A stretch of 59,265 nucleotides of DNA. Origin: CAVSUR01 sp052143655 (GTDB taxonomy: Bacteria; Actinomycetota; Actinomycetes; Streptosporangiales; Streptosporangiaceae). The notes beneath the pieces are model-generated. The model saw only the letters and a list, made by a program, of their open reading frames with translations, searched no databases and was not told the origin of the DNA. The DNA is taken from positions 1 to 59,265 of the forward strand of contig JBKQSL010000466.1 of NCBI GenBank assembly GCA_052143655.1, read 5' to 3'. This document shows positions 16,816 through 26,700 of the stretch, one piece after another. The position numbers and the translations under genes were made by a program. Every line of letters starts with the position of its first letter. The first letter of the stretch is position 1.

Positions 16816-19800
16816 ATGCCACAAGATCTGATCTCGGAACTACGACGCCGTGGGGTCAGGCTCCGGCTGGTCGACGACCGGCTCGACGTGCTGGCGCCGC
16901 CCGGCGCGCTGACCGCGGAGCTGCGCGAGGATCTGCGGCTGCGGCGAGACTGGCTGGCTGAGATGCTCCGCCGGAACGAGGCGGGTCAGAGCCTGCAGAT
17001 GATCCAGCCGCACCCGGAGCACCGGTACGAGCCGTTCCCGCTGACCGACATGCAGCACGCGTACTGGGTGGGCCGCCAGTCGGCGGTCGAGCTCGGCGGC
17101 GTCTCCACCCACTTCTACCTGGAGCTGGAGCGCACCGGGCTCGATCTGGCCCGGCTGGCCTGGTCGCTGCGGCAGGTCATCGACCGGCACGACATGCTGC
17201 GCGCGGTGATCACGCCGGACGGGCAGCAGCGGATTCTGCCCGAGGTGCCCGGCTACGAGATCGCCGTCGCCGATCTGCGGTCCCTGCCGGAGCAGCGGCA
17301 GCTGGACGAGCTCGCCAGGATCAAGGAGGAGATGGGCCACCAGGTCCGGCCCGCCGACCAGTGGCCGCTATTCGAGATCCGCGCGTCCCAGCTGGCCGCC
17401 GGGAGGCTGCGCCTGCACGTCAGCCTGGACCTGCTGATCATGGACGCTTTCAGCCTGTACCTGCTCTTCAACGAGTGGCGTCAATGGTATGAGGCGCCCG
17501 ACTGGGCGCCCGCGCCGCTGCAGCTCTCCTACCGCGACTACGTGCTCGCCGAGGTGGCGCTGCGGGACGGCGCCGGCTACCGGGACGCGGAGCGCTATTG
17601 GCTGGGGCGGCTGGACGAGCTGCCGCCCGGGCCGGCGCTTCCGCTGGCGGTGGCGCCGGCCGAGATCCGGCAGGGCCGGTTCACCCGCCGGGCGGCAGGC
17701 CTTCCCGCGATGCGCTGGGACCGGATCAAGCGGGCGGCCCGGCAGCGCGGGCTGACCCCGTCGGCCGTGCTGCTGACCGCTTTCGCCGACGTGCTGCGGC
17801 GCTGGGCCAACCAGCCGGACCTGACGCTCAGCCTGACCCTGTTCAACCGGCCGCAGCTGCACCCGGACATCGCCCAGCTGATCGGCGATTTCACGTCGGT
17901 CACGCTGCTGGCGGCCCGCGCCGAGCCGCGGGATCGGTTCGTAGACCGGGCGCAGCGGCTGCAGCAGCAGCTCATGGAGGACCTGGCGAACGCCGCTTTC
18001 GGCGGGGTCCGGGTGCTGCGGGAGCGGTCCCGCCGGCTGGGCGGCGGACCGGCTGCCGCCATGCCGGTGGTCTTCACCAGCGCGCTGGCCCTGCAGTCCG
18101 GCCAGGATCCGGCGGCCGGGATGGCCTTCTTCGGCGAGTTCGTCGACGGCATCAGCCAGACCCCGCAGGTGTGGTTGGACCACCAGGTCAGCGAGCTGGC
18201 GGGGGACCTCGCGTTCAACTGGGACGCGGTCGAGGCGCTGTTCCCGGCCGGCCTGCTTGACGACATGTTCGACGGTTACCGCACCCTGATCCAGCGGCTC
18301 GGCGAGCGCGATGACGCCTGGGAGGAACCGGCGCCGCTGCCCGAGCTGCCCGACTGGCAGGCGCAGGAGCGCCGCGCGGCCAACGACACCGCGGCCGAGC
18401 TGCCCGTCGGCACGCTCGGCGGGCTGATCGAGGCGCGGGCTGCCGAGCAGCCCAACGCGGTGGCGGTGGTCGACGACGAAGGCCAGCTCCGCTACGGCGA
18501 GCTGGCGGCCCGGGGCCGCCAGCTGGCGCGCCGGCTCACGGAGCTCGGCGCGGCGCCGAACACGCTGGTTGCCGTCGTGCTGGAGAAGGGCCGGCAGCAG
18601 GTCGCCGCCGTGCTCAGCGTGTGCCTGTCCGGCGCGGCCTACCTGCCGATCGACGCGCAGTGGCCGCAGGCCAGGCGGTGGGAGCTGATGGGTCAGGGCG
18701 GCGTCCGGCTGGCGGTCACCACGGCGCGGCTGCGCGACGAGCTGCGCTGGCCGCCTGGCGTGCGAGTCGTCGCCGTCGAGGACCCGGACGTGTCGGCCGC
18801 CGCCGATGGCCCGCTGCCGGTCGCGCCGTCGCCGGACGACCTGGCCTACGTCATCTTCACCTCCGGCTCGACCGGGCAGCCGAAGGGAGTGATGATCGAC
18901 CACCGGGGCGCGGTCAACACCATCGCGGACATTAACCAGCGGTTCCGGATCGGCCCGGACGACAGCGTTATGGCCCTCTCTGCACTTAGCTTTGACCTGT
19001 CCGTGTACGACATTTTCGGTCTGCTGGCCGCGGGCGGCCGGGTGGTCATGCCGAGCCCGCGCGCCGAGCACGACCCGGCGCACTGGACCGAGCTGGTGCG
19101 GCGGCACCGGGTGACCGTGTGGAACTCCGTCCCCGCGCTGATGCAGGCGTGGCTGGAGTCGGGCGGACCCGCCGCCGACGGCCCGGCCAGCCCGGCCGAC
19201 GGCCTGCGCCTGGTCCTGCTCAGCGGCGACTGGATCGCGGTCTCGCTGCCGGACGCGATCCGCGCCTGCTACCCGCACGCGCAGGTGATCAGCCTCGGCG
19301 GGGCAACCGAGGCGTCCATCTGGTCAGTGTGCTACCCGATCGGCGAGCTGCCGCCGCAGTGGACCCGCATCCCGTACGGAAAGCCGCTGGCCAACCAGAC
19401 GCTGCAGGTCTGCGACGCGCAGTTGCGGCCGTGCCCGGTCTGGACCGTCGGAGAGATCTACATCGGCGGGACCGGGGTCGCCAAGGGGTACTGGGCGGAC
19501 CCCGATCGCACCGCCGAGCGCTTCCTGAGCCACCCGGAGACGGGCGAGCGGCGGTACCGAACCGGCGACCTCGGCCGGTATCTGCCCGGCGGTGACATCG
19601 AGTTTCTTGGCCGGGCCGACTTCCAGGTCAAGATCAACGGTTACCGGATCGAGCTCGGCGAGATCGCCGCGACCTTGCGTCGGCTGCCGGGGGTGAGCGG
19701 CGCGCTCGCCACGGTGGGCGCCAACCCGAAGACCGGGCGGCGGCAGCTCATCGCCTACGTCGTGCCCGGCGGCGAGCACGAGGAACCGGACCGGGACGCG

Positions 19801-21414
19801 GGCCCGGAGGCGGGCCCGGAATCCGGGGGCAAGGACTGGGAAGCCCTGGTGGGCGCGGGCGAGTCCGTGCGCCGACGGCACGCGCCCGAGCTGGCCGGGG
19901 AGCTGGCCAGCTACCGGGACGCCTGGCGGGCGATGGAGCGGCTCTGCCTGCCGGTGATGGCGCGCACGCTGGCCCGGCTCGGTGTCTTCAGCACGCCGGA
20001 GGACACCGCCACCGCGGCGCAGATCGTGCCGCGCTGTGGCCTGAGGCCCAGGTACAGCGGCCTGCTGGACCAGTGGCTGACCGCCCTGGCCGACGCCGGC
20101 GTGCTGGCGACGGCTGGGCAACCCGGCGCATACCGGGCCGCGGCGGCGGCGCTCGACCTCGACGCCCTGGACCGCCAGGTCGAGCGGGAACGGGCGGCGC
20201 TCGACGCCCTCCGCCCGCCCGGCGCCGGCCCCCACCGGGTGCTGATCGACTACGTCCTCAGCTGCGTCGAGCACCAGGTGGAGCTGCTGACCGGGCAGCT
20301 GAGCCCACTGGAGCTGCTGCTGCCGGGCGGCGACTGGCGGGTCACCGACGTGCTGTATGCGAGCAACCCGGTCTCCCGGCTGCAGAATCTCATCGCCGCC
20401 CAGGTCGTCGGCCGCTTCGCGGACACCTCGCCGTCCCGGCCGGTCCGGATACTCGAGGTCGGCGCGGGCACTGGCGGAACCACCGCGCAGGTGCTGCCGG
20501 CCCTCCTGGCCGGCCAGGTCAGCTACGACTTCACCGACGTCTCCACGTTCTTCACCGAACGGGCCAGGCGCAGCTTCGCCAGCTACCCGTTCGTCCACTA
20601 CGGCGTGCTCGACATCGACCGGGACCTAGCGAGCCAGGGATACCCGCCCGGCTCGGCCGACGTCGTGATCGGGGCCAACGTGCTGCACGACGCCAAGGAC
20701 CTGCAGCGCAGCCTCGGCTACCTGCGGTCGACGCTGGCGCCCGGGGGGCTGCTGCTGCTGATCGAGGGCACCGCGAACTCGCTGCTGCAGCTGCTCACCG
20801 TCGGCTTCATCGAGGGTTTCTCCAGCTATCAGGGTCACCGCCAGCTGCCCCTGCTGTCGGCCGAGCAGTGGCGCAAGCAGCTGACCGCGGCCGGTTTCGG
20901 AAGGTTCGCCGCGGTGCCGGATGGCGACGCGGTGGCCGACGTGATGACCCAGCAGGTGCTGCTGGCCGAGGCGCCCGCGCCCGCCTCCGGCCCGGTCCGC
21001 CTCGACCCGGCTGCCCTCCGCGAGCAGCTGGCCGGCCTGCTGCCGGACTATCTGGTGCCCCAGCACTATCTGCTGCTTGACCGGCTGCCGCTGAACTCGA
21101 ACGGCAAGGTCGACCGCGCCGCCCTACCCGAGCCGTGGGACTGGACCGAGTCCGACGAGCGGATCGCCCCGCAGACCGACCTGGAGCGGCAGCTGCTCGG
21201 GATCTGGCGCGAGGCGCTGAGCCGCGACGACATTGGCGTCGAGGACAACTTCTTCGAGCTCGGCGGCGACTCCCTGCACGCGCTGCGCATTCTGAGCCGG
21301 CTGCGCGACGAGCTTGGCCTGCGGGAGAGCGCGGACGAAGGATTGCAGATCCTCTTCGGCAGCCCGACCATCGCCGAGCTGGCCAGGGAACTGAGCGAAC
21401 GGGAAGGGGCGTGA
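16816..21414 (+). CDS. NRPS 2: TubC-docking / Cy / A(Cys) with embedded methyltransferase / T
   Basis: 1532 residues, start ATG with GGGGAG 7 nt upstream, 24 nt after NRPS1. TubC docking domain 1-55. The Cy domain (from FPLTDMQHAYWVGRQ at 74) has the intact catalytic motif D205-x4-D210-x2-S213 and the TPQVWLDHQ signature, so it should form thiazoline rings. The A domain has specificity residues D-L-Y-N-L-S-L-I-W (Cys). A SAM methyltransferase (about 985-1395; LEVGAGTGGTTAQ near 1213) is inserted between core motifs A8 and A10, as in PchF/HMWP-type modules. It would methylate the ring N or the alpha-carbon. Carrier Ser is S1486 (LGGDS). There is no thioesterase. This is the only module of the three with a fully normal Cy motif. 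Confidence 0.94.
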   Translation: MPQDLISELRRRGVRLRLVDDRLDVLAPPGALTAELREDLRLRRDWLAEMLRRNEAGQSLQMIQPHPEHRYEPFPLTDMQHAYWVGRQSAVELGGVSTHFYLELERTGLDLARLAWSLRQVIDRHDMLRAVITPDGQQRILPEVPGYEIAVADLRSLPEQRQLDELARIKEEMGHQVRPADQWPLFEIRASQLAAGRLRLHVSLDLLIMDAFSLYLLFNEWRQWYEAPDWAPAPLQLSYRDYVLAEVALRDGAGYRDAERYWLGRLDELPPGPALPLAVAPAEIRQGRFTRRAAGLPAMRWDRIKRAARQRGLTPSAVLLTAFADVLRRWANQPDLTLSLTLFNRPQLHPDIAQLIGDFTSVTLLAARAEPRDRFVDRAQRLQQQLMEDLANAAFGGVRVLRERSRRLGGGPAAAMPVVFTSALALQSGQDPAAGMAFFGEFVDGISQTPQVWLDHQVSELAGDLAFNWDAVEALFPAGLLDDMFDGYRTLIQRLGERDDAWEEPAPLPELPDWQAQERRAANDTAAELPVGTLGGLIEARAAEQPNAVAVVDDEGQLRYGELAARGRQLARRLTELGAAPNTLVAVVLEKGRQQVAAVLSVCLSGAAYLPIDAQWPQARRWELMGQGGVRLAVTTARLRDELRWPPGVRVVAVEDPDVSAAADGPLPVAPSPDDLAYVIFTSGSTGQPKGVMIDHRGAVNTIADINQRFRIGPDDSVMALSALSFDLSVYDIFGLLAAGGRVVMPSPRAEHDPAHWTELVRRHRVTVWNSVPALMQAWLESGGPAADGPASPADGLRLVLLSGDWIAVSLPDAIRACYPHAQVISLGGATEASIWSVCYPIGELPPQWTRIPYGKPLANQTLQVCDAQLRPCPVWTVGEIYIGGTGVAKGYWADPDRTAERFLSHPETGERRYRTGDLGRYLPGGDIEFLGRADFQVKINGYRIELGEIAATLRRLPGVSGALATVGANPKTGRRQLIAYVVPGGEHEEPDRDAGPEAGPESGGKDWEALVGAGESVRRRHAPELAGELASYRDAWRAMERLCLPVMARTLARLGVFSTPEDTATAAQIVPRCGLRPRYSGLLDQWLTALADAGVLATAGQPGAYRAAAAALDLDALDRQVERERAALDALRPPGAGPHRVLIDYVLSCVEHQVELLTGQLSPLELLLPGGDWRVTDVLYASNPVSRLQNLIAAQVVGRFADTSPSRPVRILEVGAGTGGTTAQVLPALLAGQVSYDFTDVSTFFTERARRSFASYPFVHYGVLDIDRDLASQGYPPGSADVVIGANVLHDAKDLQRSLGYLRSTLAPGGLLLLIEGTANSLLQLLTVGFIEGFSSYQGHRQLPLLSAEQWRKQLTAAGFGRFAAVPDGDAVADVMTQQVLLAEAPAPASGPVRLDPAALREQLAGLLPDYLVPQHYLLLDRLPLNSNGKVDRAALPEPWDWTESDERIAPQTDLERQLLGIWREALSRDDIGVEDNFFELGGDSLHALRILSRLRDELGLRESADEGLQILFGSPTIAELARELSEREGA

Positions 21415-22955
21415 TCTCGATCGACACCGGCGCACAGCGCGAGGGCTGGGATGACGTGGTGGTCGGAGCCGGCACCAGCGGCGCCGTGCTGGCCAGCCGC
21501 CTGGCCGAGCAGCCGGGCCGGCGGGTCCTGCTGCTTGAGGCGGGGCCAGACGAGTCGCAAGAGACTGGCCAGGGCCTCGGCACGCCGTCGCTGGCCAGCC
21601 ACAACTGGGATTACTCCGCCTATCTCGGATCGACGGCCAGCGGCAGGCAGTACCCGTACCGGATGGGCAAGGTGGTTGGCGGCGGGTCGGCGATCAACGG
21701 GGCGATCGCGCTGCGCGGGCTGCCGGCCGATTTCGACAGCTGGGCCGCCGCCGGCAACAGCGAGTGGGCGTGGGACCGGGTGCTGCCCTACTTCGCCAAG
21801 ATCGAGGCGGATGCCGACATCACCGGAACGGGCCACGGCGCCTGCGGCCCGGTGCCGATCAGCCGCCCCCGGCCGGAGGAGTTCGACGCCGTGTCGGGCG
21901 GCTTCGTCCAGGCGTGCCGCACCATCGGCCTGCCCGACCTGCCGGACCTGAACGGCGGCGCCCAGGTAGGCGTGGGTCCGGTGCCGGCTAACCGGCTCGG
22001 TCCGCGCCGCATGTCCTCCGCCGACACGCACCTGACTGGTGCCCGCCGCCGGAGCAACCTCACCGTGTGGGGGCGCTGCCACGTCACCCGACTGCTGCTC
22101 AGCGGCCAGCGGGTGGTGGGGGTGGAGGCGCTGCGCGACGGGCAGCCGTGCCGGGTCGCCGCCGACCGGGTCGCGCTGAGCGCAGGCGCGATCAACACCC
22201 CGGTCATCCTGCAGCGGTCCGGCATCGGAGATGGTCGGCAGCTAGCCGATCTGGGCATCAAGCCCGTTATCGACCTGCCCGGAGTCGGGCACAATCTGAT
22301 CGATCATCCGGTCGTGGCGATCTGGACCGTGGCCCGGGACAGCGTCGACCACCCGGACGGCGTGCGGCACCAGGTGATGGCCCGGACGACGAGCCCCGAC
22401 GGCTCGCCCGACCTGATGCTGTTCCTGGCGAACAACCTGCCCACCGCACGGATCCCGGTGATCGGCGCGATGCTGGGCGGGCAGCCCGGGATCGCGGTGT
22501 CGGCCGTCCTGGGCACCCCGGCCTCACGCGGCGCCGTCCAGCTCTCCGACGCCTCCCCCGACGCGGACCCGGTCATCGTGCTGAACCTGGCCGCCGATCC
22601 GGCGGACGTGGACCGGCTGATGTCTGGCGCCCGGCAGGCCTGGTCGCTGGTGCGCGCCGCGCCGCTGGCCGGCCTGGTGCGCGAGCCGTTGGTCTGGACC
22701 GACCGGATGATGGCCGACGACGCGCTGCTGCGCAGCGCGGTCACCAGGTTCGTCAGTCCGCTCTGGCATCCGGTCGGGACCGCGCGGATGGCGCCGCCCG
22801 GCGACCCGGCGGCGGTGGTGGACCAGTCCTGCCGGGTCTACGGGGCCGACGGCCTCCGGGTTGTGGACGCCTCGGTGATGCCATCGATCCCGGCCGCGCC
22901 GACGAACCTGACCTGCGTCATGCTCGCGGAGAAGGTGGCGGAATGGATCAGCTAG
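21411..22955 (+). CDS. GMC-family flavin oxidoreductase
   Basis: 514 residues. GMC enzymes (glucose-methanol-choline type) oxidise alcohols with FAD. Dinucleotide fold GAGTSGAVLASRLAE with the acidic strand end LLLEAGP; second GMC block MGKVVGGGSAINGAI; and LSAGAINTPVILQRSGIGD. The catalytic His is in SPLWHPVGTARM and the partner Asn in PAAPTNLT. Start GTG at 21411 overlaps the NRPS2 stop (GTGA). Being locked inside the NRPS operon, it probably tailors the product, for example a primary or secondary alcohol left by the PKS, or a terminal carbinol. GMC oxidases are not a usual member of thiazoline siderophore clusters. Confidence 0.9.
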   Translation: MISIDTGAQREGWDDVVVGAGTSGAVLASRLAEQPGRRVLLLEAGPDESQETGQGLGTPSLASHNWDYSAYLGSTASGRQYPYRMGKVVGGGSAINGAIALRGLPADFDSWAAAGNSEWAWDRVLPYFAKIEADADITGTGHGACGPVPISRPRPEEFDAVSGGFVQACRTIGLPDLPDLNGGAQVGVGPVPANRLGPRRMSSADTHLTGARRRSNLTVWGRCHVTRLLLSGQRVVGVEALRDGQPCRVAADRVALSAGAINTPVILQRSGIGDGRQLADLGIKPVIDLPGVGHNLIDHPVVAIWTVARDSVDHPDGVRHQVMARTTSPDGSPDLMLFLANNLPTARIPVIGAMLGGQPGIAVSAVLGTPASRGAVQLSDASPDADPVIVLNLAADPADVDRLMSGARQAWSLVRAAPLAGLVREPLVWTDRMMADDALLRSAVTRFVSPLWHPVGTARMAPPGDPAAVVDQSCRVYGADGLRVVDASVMPSIPAAPTNLTCVMLAEKVAEWIS

Positions 22956-23743
22956 TCCAGCCGCCAGCCCGGCCGCGGCCCGGGCAGGCCGCGCTGACCG
23001 GGCCCGACCGCTGGTTTGTCCGGTGGCGGCCGGTACGTGAGCCGCGGCTGCGGTTGTTCTGCCTCCCGCACGCGGGCGGTGGTGCGGCAGTCTACCGGCC
23101 GTGGGCCCAGCGCCTGGCCGCCGACGTCGAGGTTGTCGCGATCCGGTTGCCCGGCCGGGAGAGCCGGCTGGGTGAGGCGCCGCTGCGCCAGGTGCCGGAC
23201 ATCGTGGCCGCTCTGGCGGCCGACGTCGAGCCGTGGTTAGACCGGCCGCATGCCTGGTTCGGGCACAGCCTGGGCGCGGTGACCGCGTTCGAGACCTGCC
23301 AGGCGCTGCGCCGGGCGGGACTGCCCGAGCCGGTGCGCCTGCTGGTCTCCGGCAGGCAGGCGCCGCACCTGCCTGCCCGGAGCCGCCCGGTGCACCAGGC
23401 GCCGCTGCCCGAGTTCATCGGCCGACTGCGGGAGCTGAACGGAACTCCGCCGGAGATCCTGGCGGATCACGCGGCGCTGGCCAGCCTGCTGCCAATGCTG
23501 CGCGCGGATTTCGCCGCGGTGGAGACCTATGCGTACCGGCCAGCGCCCTCGCTGGACTGCCCGATCTCCGTCTTCGGCAGCCTCGACGACCCCTTCGTAA
23601 CCATTCCGGAACTGCACGCCTGGCAGGCGCACACCAACGCGCGCTGCGCGGTCCGGGTGCTCCGCGGTGACCACTTCTTCCTGCACAGCTCGCCCGAGCC
23701 GGTGCTCGCCCTGATCGCCGGCGACCTGGGACACTCGTCGTGA
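22943..23743 (+). CDS. type II (editing) thioesterase
   Basis: 266 residues. External alpha/beta hydrolase that removes mis-primed or stalled acyl groups from carrier proteins. Family motifs: LFCLPHAGGGAAVYRPWAQ, IRLPGRESRLGE, the nucleophile FGHSLGAVTAFE, VSGRQAPHL and the catalytic His in LRGDHFFLHS. ATG at 22943 lies inside the end of the GMC gene (13-nt overlap) and its stop overlaps NRPS3 by GTGA. Together with the two integrated TE domains this makes three thioesterases in one operon. Confidence 0.93.
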   Translation: MDQLVQPPARPRPGQAALTGPDRWFVRWRPVREPRLRLFCLPHAGGGAAVYRPWAQRLAADVEVVAIRLPGRESRLGEAPLRQVPDIVAALAADVEPWLDRPHAWFGHSLGAVTAFETCQALRRAGLPEPVRLLVSGRQAPHLPARSRPVHQAPLPEFIGRLRELNGTPPEILADHAALASLLPMLRADFAAVETYAYRPAPSLDCPISVFGSLDDPFVTIPELHAWQAHTNARCAVRVLRGDHFFLHSSPEPVLALIAGDLGHSS

Positions 23744-26700
23744 CCGGATCGGAACCCGCCCTCGCCCCGTTCCCGCTAACCGACCTGCAGGAGGCGTACC
23801 TGGTCGGGTCGAGCCGCCTGATCGAGCTCGGCGGGTTCTGGCCCAATCACTATCTCGAAATCGATGTGGTCGGCCTCGACACCGGCCGCGCCGAGGCCGC
23901 GCTTAACCTGCTCGTCGATCGGCACGAGCAGCTGCGGACCGTGGTGCTCGCGGACGGCGGGCAGCGCGTTCTCGACCATCCGGGGCCGGTCCGGCTGCCG
24001 GTCGTTGACCTGGCGGGAATGAGCCGGGAAGACCGCGCCGCCGAGCTGCGGCGGACCCGCCGCCGGATGCGCGACGAGGGACTCGACCCGACCCGCTGGC
24101 CGCTGTTCAACGTGCTCGCGCACCGGGTCAGGCCGCACCGGGTCCGGATCCATCTCGCGCAGAGCCTGCTGCTGCTGGACGGGCGCGGCATCCGGCAGCT
24201 GATCCGCGAATGGCAGGAGCTGTACCGGGATCTCGCGGCGCCGCTGCCGCCGGCGCCGGTGACCTACCGGGAGGCCCGGCTGGCCCTGGCCGCTCGCGAG
24301 CACTCCGAGGCGTACCAGGAGCACTGGCGGTACTGGGCCGCGCGGCTGGACACACTGCCCGAAGCGCCCGCCCTCCCGCTGGCCGGTCAGCTGGCGGCCG
24401 TCGACCCGGTGCGGTTCACCCGGCGGACCCATCGGCTCAGCCCGGCAACCTGGCAGCGGCTGCGGGCCGTCTTCGGCCGGCATCGCATGCTGCCGACCGG
24501 CGCGCTGCTGCACGTGTTCGCCGAGATCCTCGGCCAGTGGGCGACCAGCCCGCGGTTCTGCCTCAACGTTCTGCACCAGACCTGGGCGGACGGCCACCCG
24601 GAGTGGGCAGCCACGGTGGGCCAGTTCGGCGCGACCCTGGCGCTTGAGGTGGACCTGCGCGGGGACGCCGATTTCTGGACCCGCGGTCAGCTGCTGCAGC
24701 GTCAGCTGTGGAAGGACCTTGAGCACGCCGAGGTCAGCGCGGTGCGAGTGATGCGCGAGGTGGCCACCCGGCGCGGCTGGACGCCACGGGCGGCGCTGCC
24801 GTACGTCTTCACCAGCATGCTCGACCACGGCGAGCGCGAGGCTGCGCCGCCCGGCCCGGCCTGCCGGATCGTGGACAGCTGCCTGCGCACACCGCAGGTG
24901 CTCATCGACAACCAGATCCAGGAGGGGCCAGACGGGGCCGTCGAGTGCGTCTGGGATGTCGTGGACGGGGCGTTCCCGCCGGGCCTGCCGGACGCGATGT
25001 TCGGCGCATACCGGACCGCGCTCGACGGGCTGTCGCGATCTTCCGGCATAACGGCCGACCCGGACCTGGTGCCGACCGCGCACCGGAATGTCGTCGCGGC
25101 GGTCAACCGGACGGCCGCGCCGCTCTCGGCCGACCTGCTGAGCGACGGATTCCTGCGCTGGGCGGCCGCCGAGCCGGCCGCAGTCGCGGTGCTGACCTCG
25201 CGCCGGACGATGACCTACGGGGAGCTGGAGACGGAGTCCCGGGTGCTCGCCCACCAGCTGCGCGAGCGCGGCGTGGGCCGGGCGGACGTGGTGCCGGTGG
25301 TGATGGCCAAGGGCTGGGAACAGGTGGTGGCGGTTCTTGGCGTGCTGCGCGCCGGGGCGGCCTACTGCCCGGTCGACAGCGGCCTGCCGGCCGAGCGGAT
25401 CGCGCACCTGGTCGGCGAGTGCTCGGCGCCGGTGGCTGTCGTCCAGCCCGGCCAGGCGCCCGGCCCCGATGAGCTGGCGACCCTGCCCGTGCTGCCAGCG
25501 CACCCGGGCGCCGCCGACCCGCCGGGCGCCGCCGACCCGCCGGGCGGCGACCCGTCCGACCTGGCCTACGTCATTTACACGTCGGGCTCCGCCGGCCAGC
25601 CCAAGGGGGTGGAGATCGAGCACCGGGGCGCGGTGAACACCATTCTCGACGTCAACAACCGGATCGGGCCAGGGCCGGGCGACCGGGTCTTCGGCATCTC
25701 CTCGCTGAGCTTCGACCTGTCGGTCTGGGACATCTTCGGCACGCTCGCGGCCGGGGCCACCCTGGTCCTGCCGGATGCGGCGCCGTGGCCCGACCCCGTA
25801 GGCTGGGCGGCGGCGGCCAGCCGCAGCGGCGTCACCGTCTGGAACTCGGTGCCCGCGCTGGCCGAGATGCTGGCCGAGGTCGTGGCGGAACGGCCGGAGC
25901 TAGGCCGGCCGCCGATCCGCGCCGTCCTGCTGAGCGGTGACTGGATCTCCCCGGCCCTGGTCGGGCGGCTCCGCGAGCAGTGGGCCGGCGCTCGGATCGT
26001 CGCGATGGGCGGCGCCACCGAGGCGTCCATCTGGTCCAACGTGTACGAGGTGGACGCCGTCGACGCTGGCTGGCGCGGCGTTCCTTACGGCCGGCCGCTG
26101 AGCAACCAGACCATGCGGGTGCTCGACCACCGGCTGCAGATCCGACCGCCCTGGGCGGTGGGCCAGATCCATATCGGCGGGGTCGGGCTGGCCCGCGGGT
26201 ACCGGGGCGACCAGGACCGCACCGCCGAACGGTTCATCCGGCTCCCGCGGACCGGTGAGCGGCTCTACCGGACCGGGGACCTTGGCCGGTACTGGCCGGA
26301 CGGCACGATCGAGTTCCTCGGCCGGGAGGACCGGCAGCTCAAGATCCAGGGCTTCCGGGTCGAGCCGGGCGAGGTCGAGGCGGTCGCCCGCAGCCATCCG
26401 GCGGTTCGCGACTGCCTGGTCTGCGCGCAGACCGCGCCCGGCGGTGCCTGGCGGCTGGTGGCGCTCGTGGTGCCCGAGCAGCCGGGGCTGCCGGATTCGG
26501 CGGAACTGCCCGCCCGCCTGCTCGCCCACCTGCGTGCCCAGCTGCCGCACTACATGATTCCCGGACAGCTGCACGTGGTGCCGCGGCTGCCCTTGACCGC
26601 CAACGGGAAAGTGGACGTGAACCGCGCCCTGGCGATGCTCGGCGCGCCGGCGGCGGCAGTGGCGGCCGGCGGCGGCAGCGGGCCGGACCAACTGGCCAAG

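Noticed and set aside
14257..19278. Long minus-strand open frames opposite NRPS1 and NRPS2
   Set aside because: They mirror the codon bias of the sense genes, have no recognisable domain and no ribosome-binding site.
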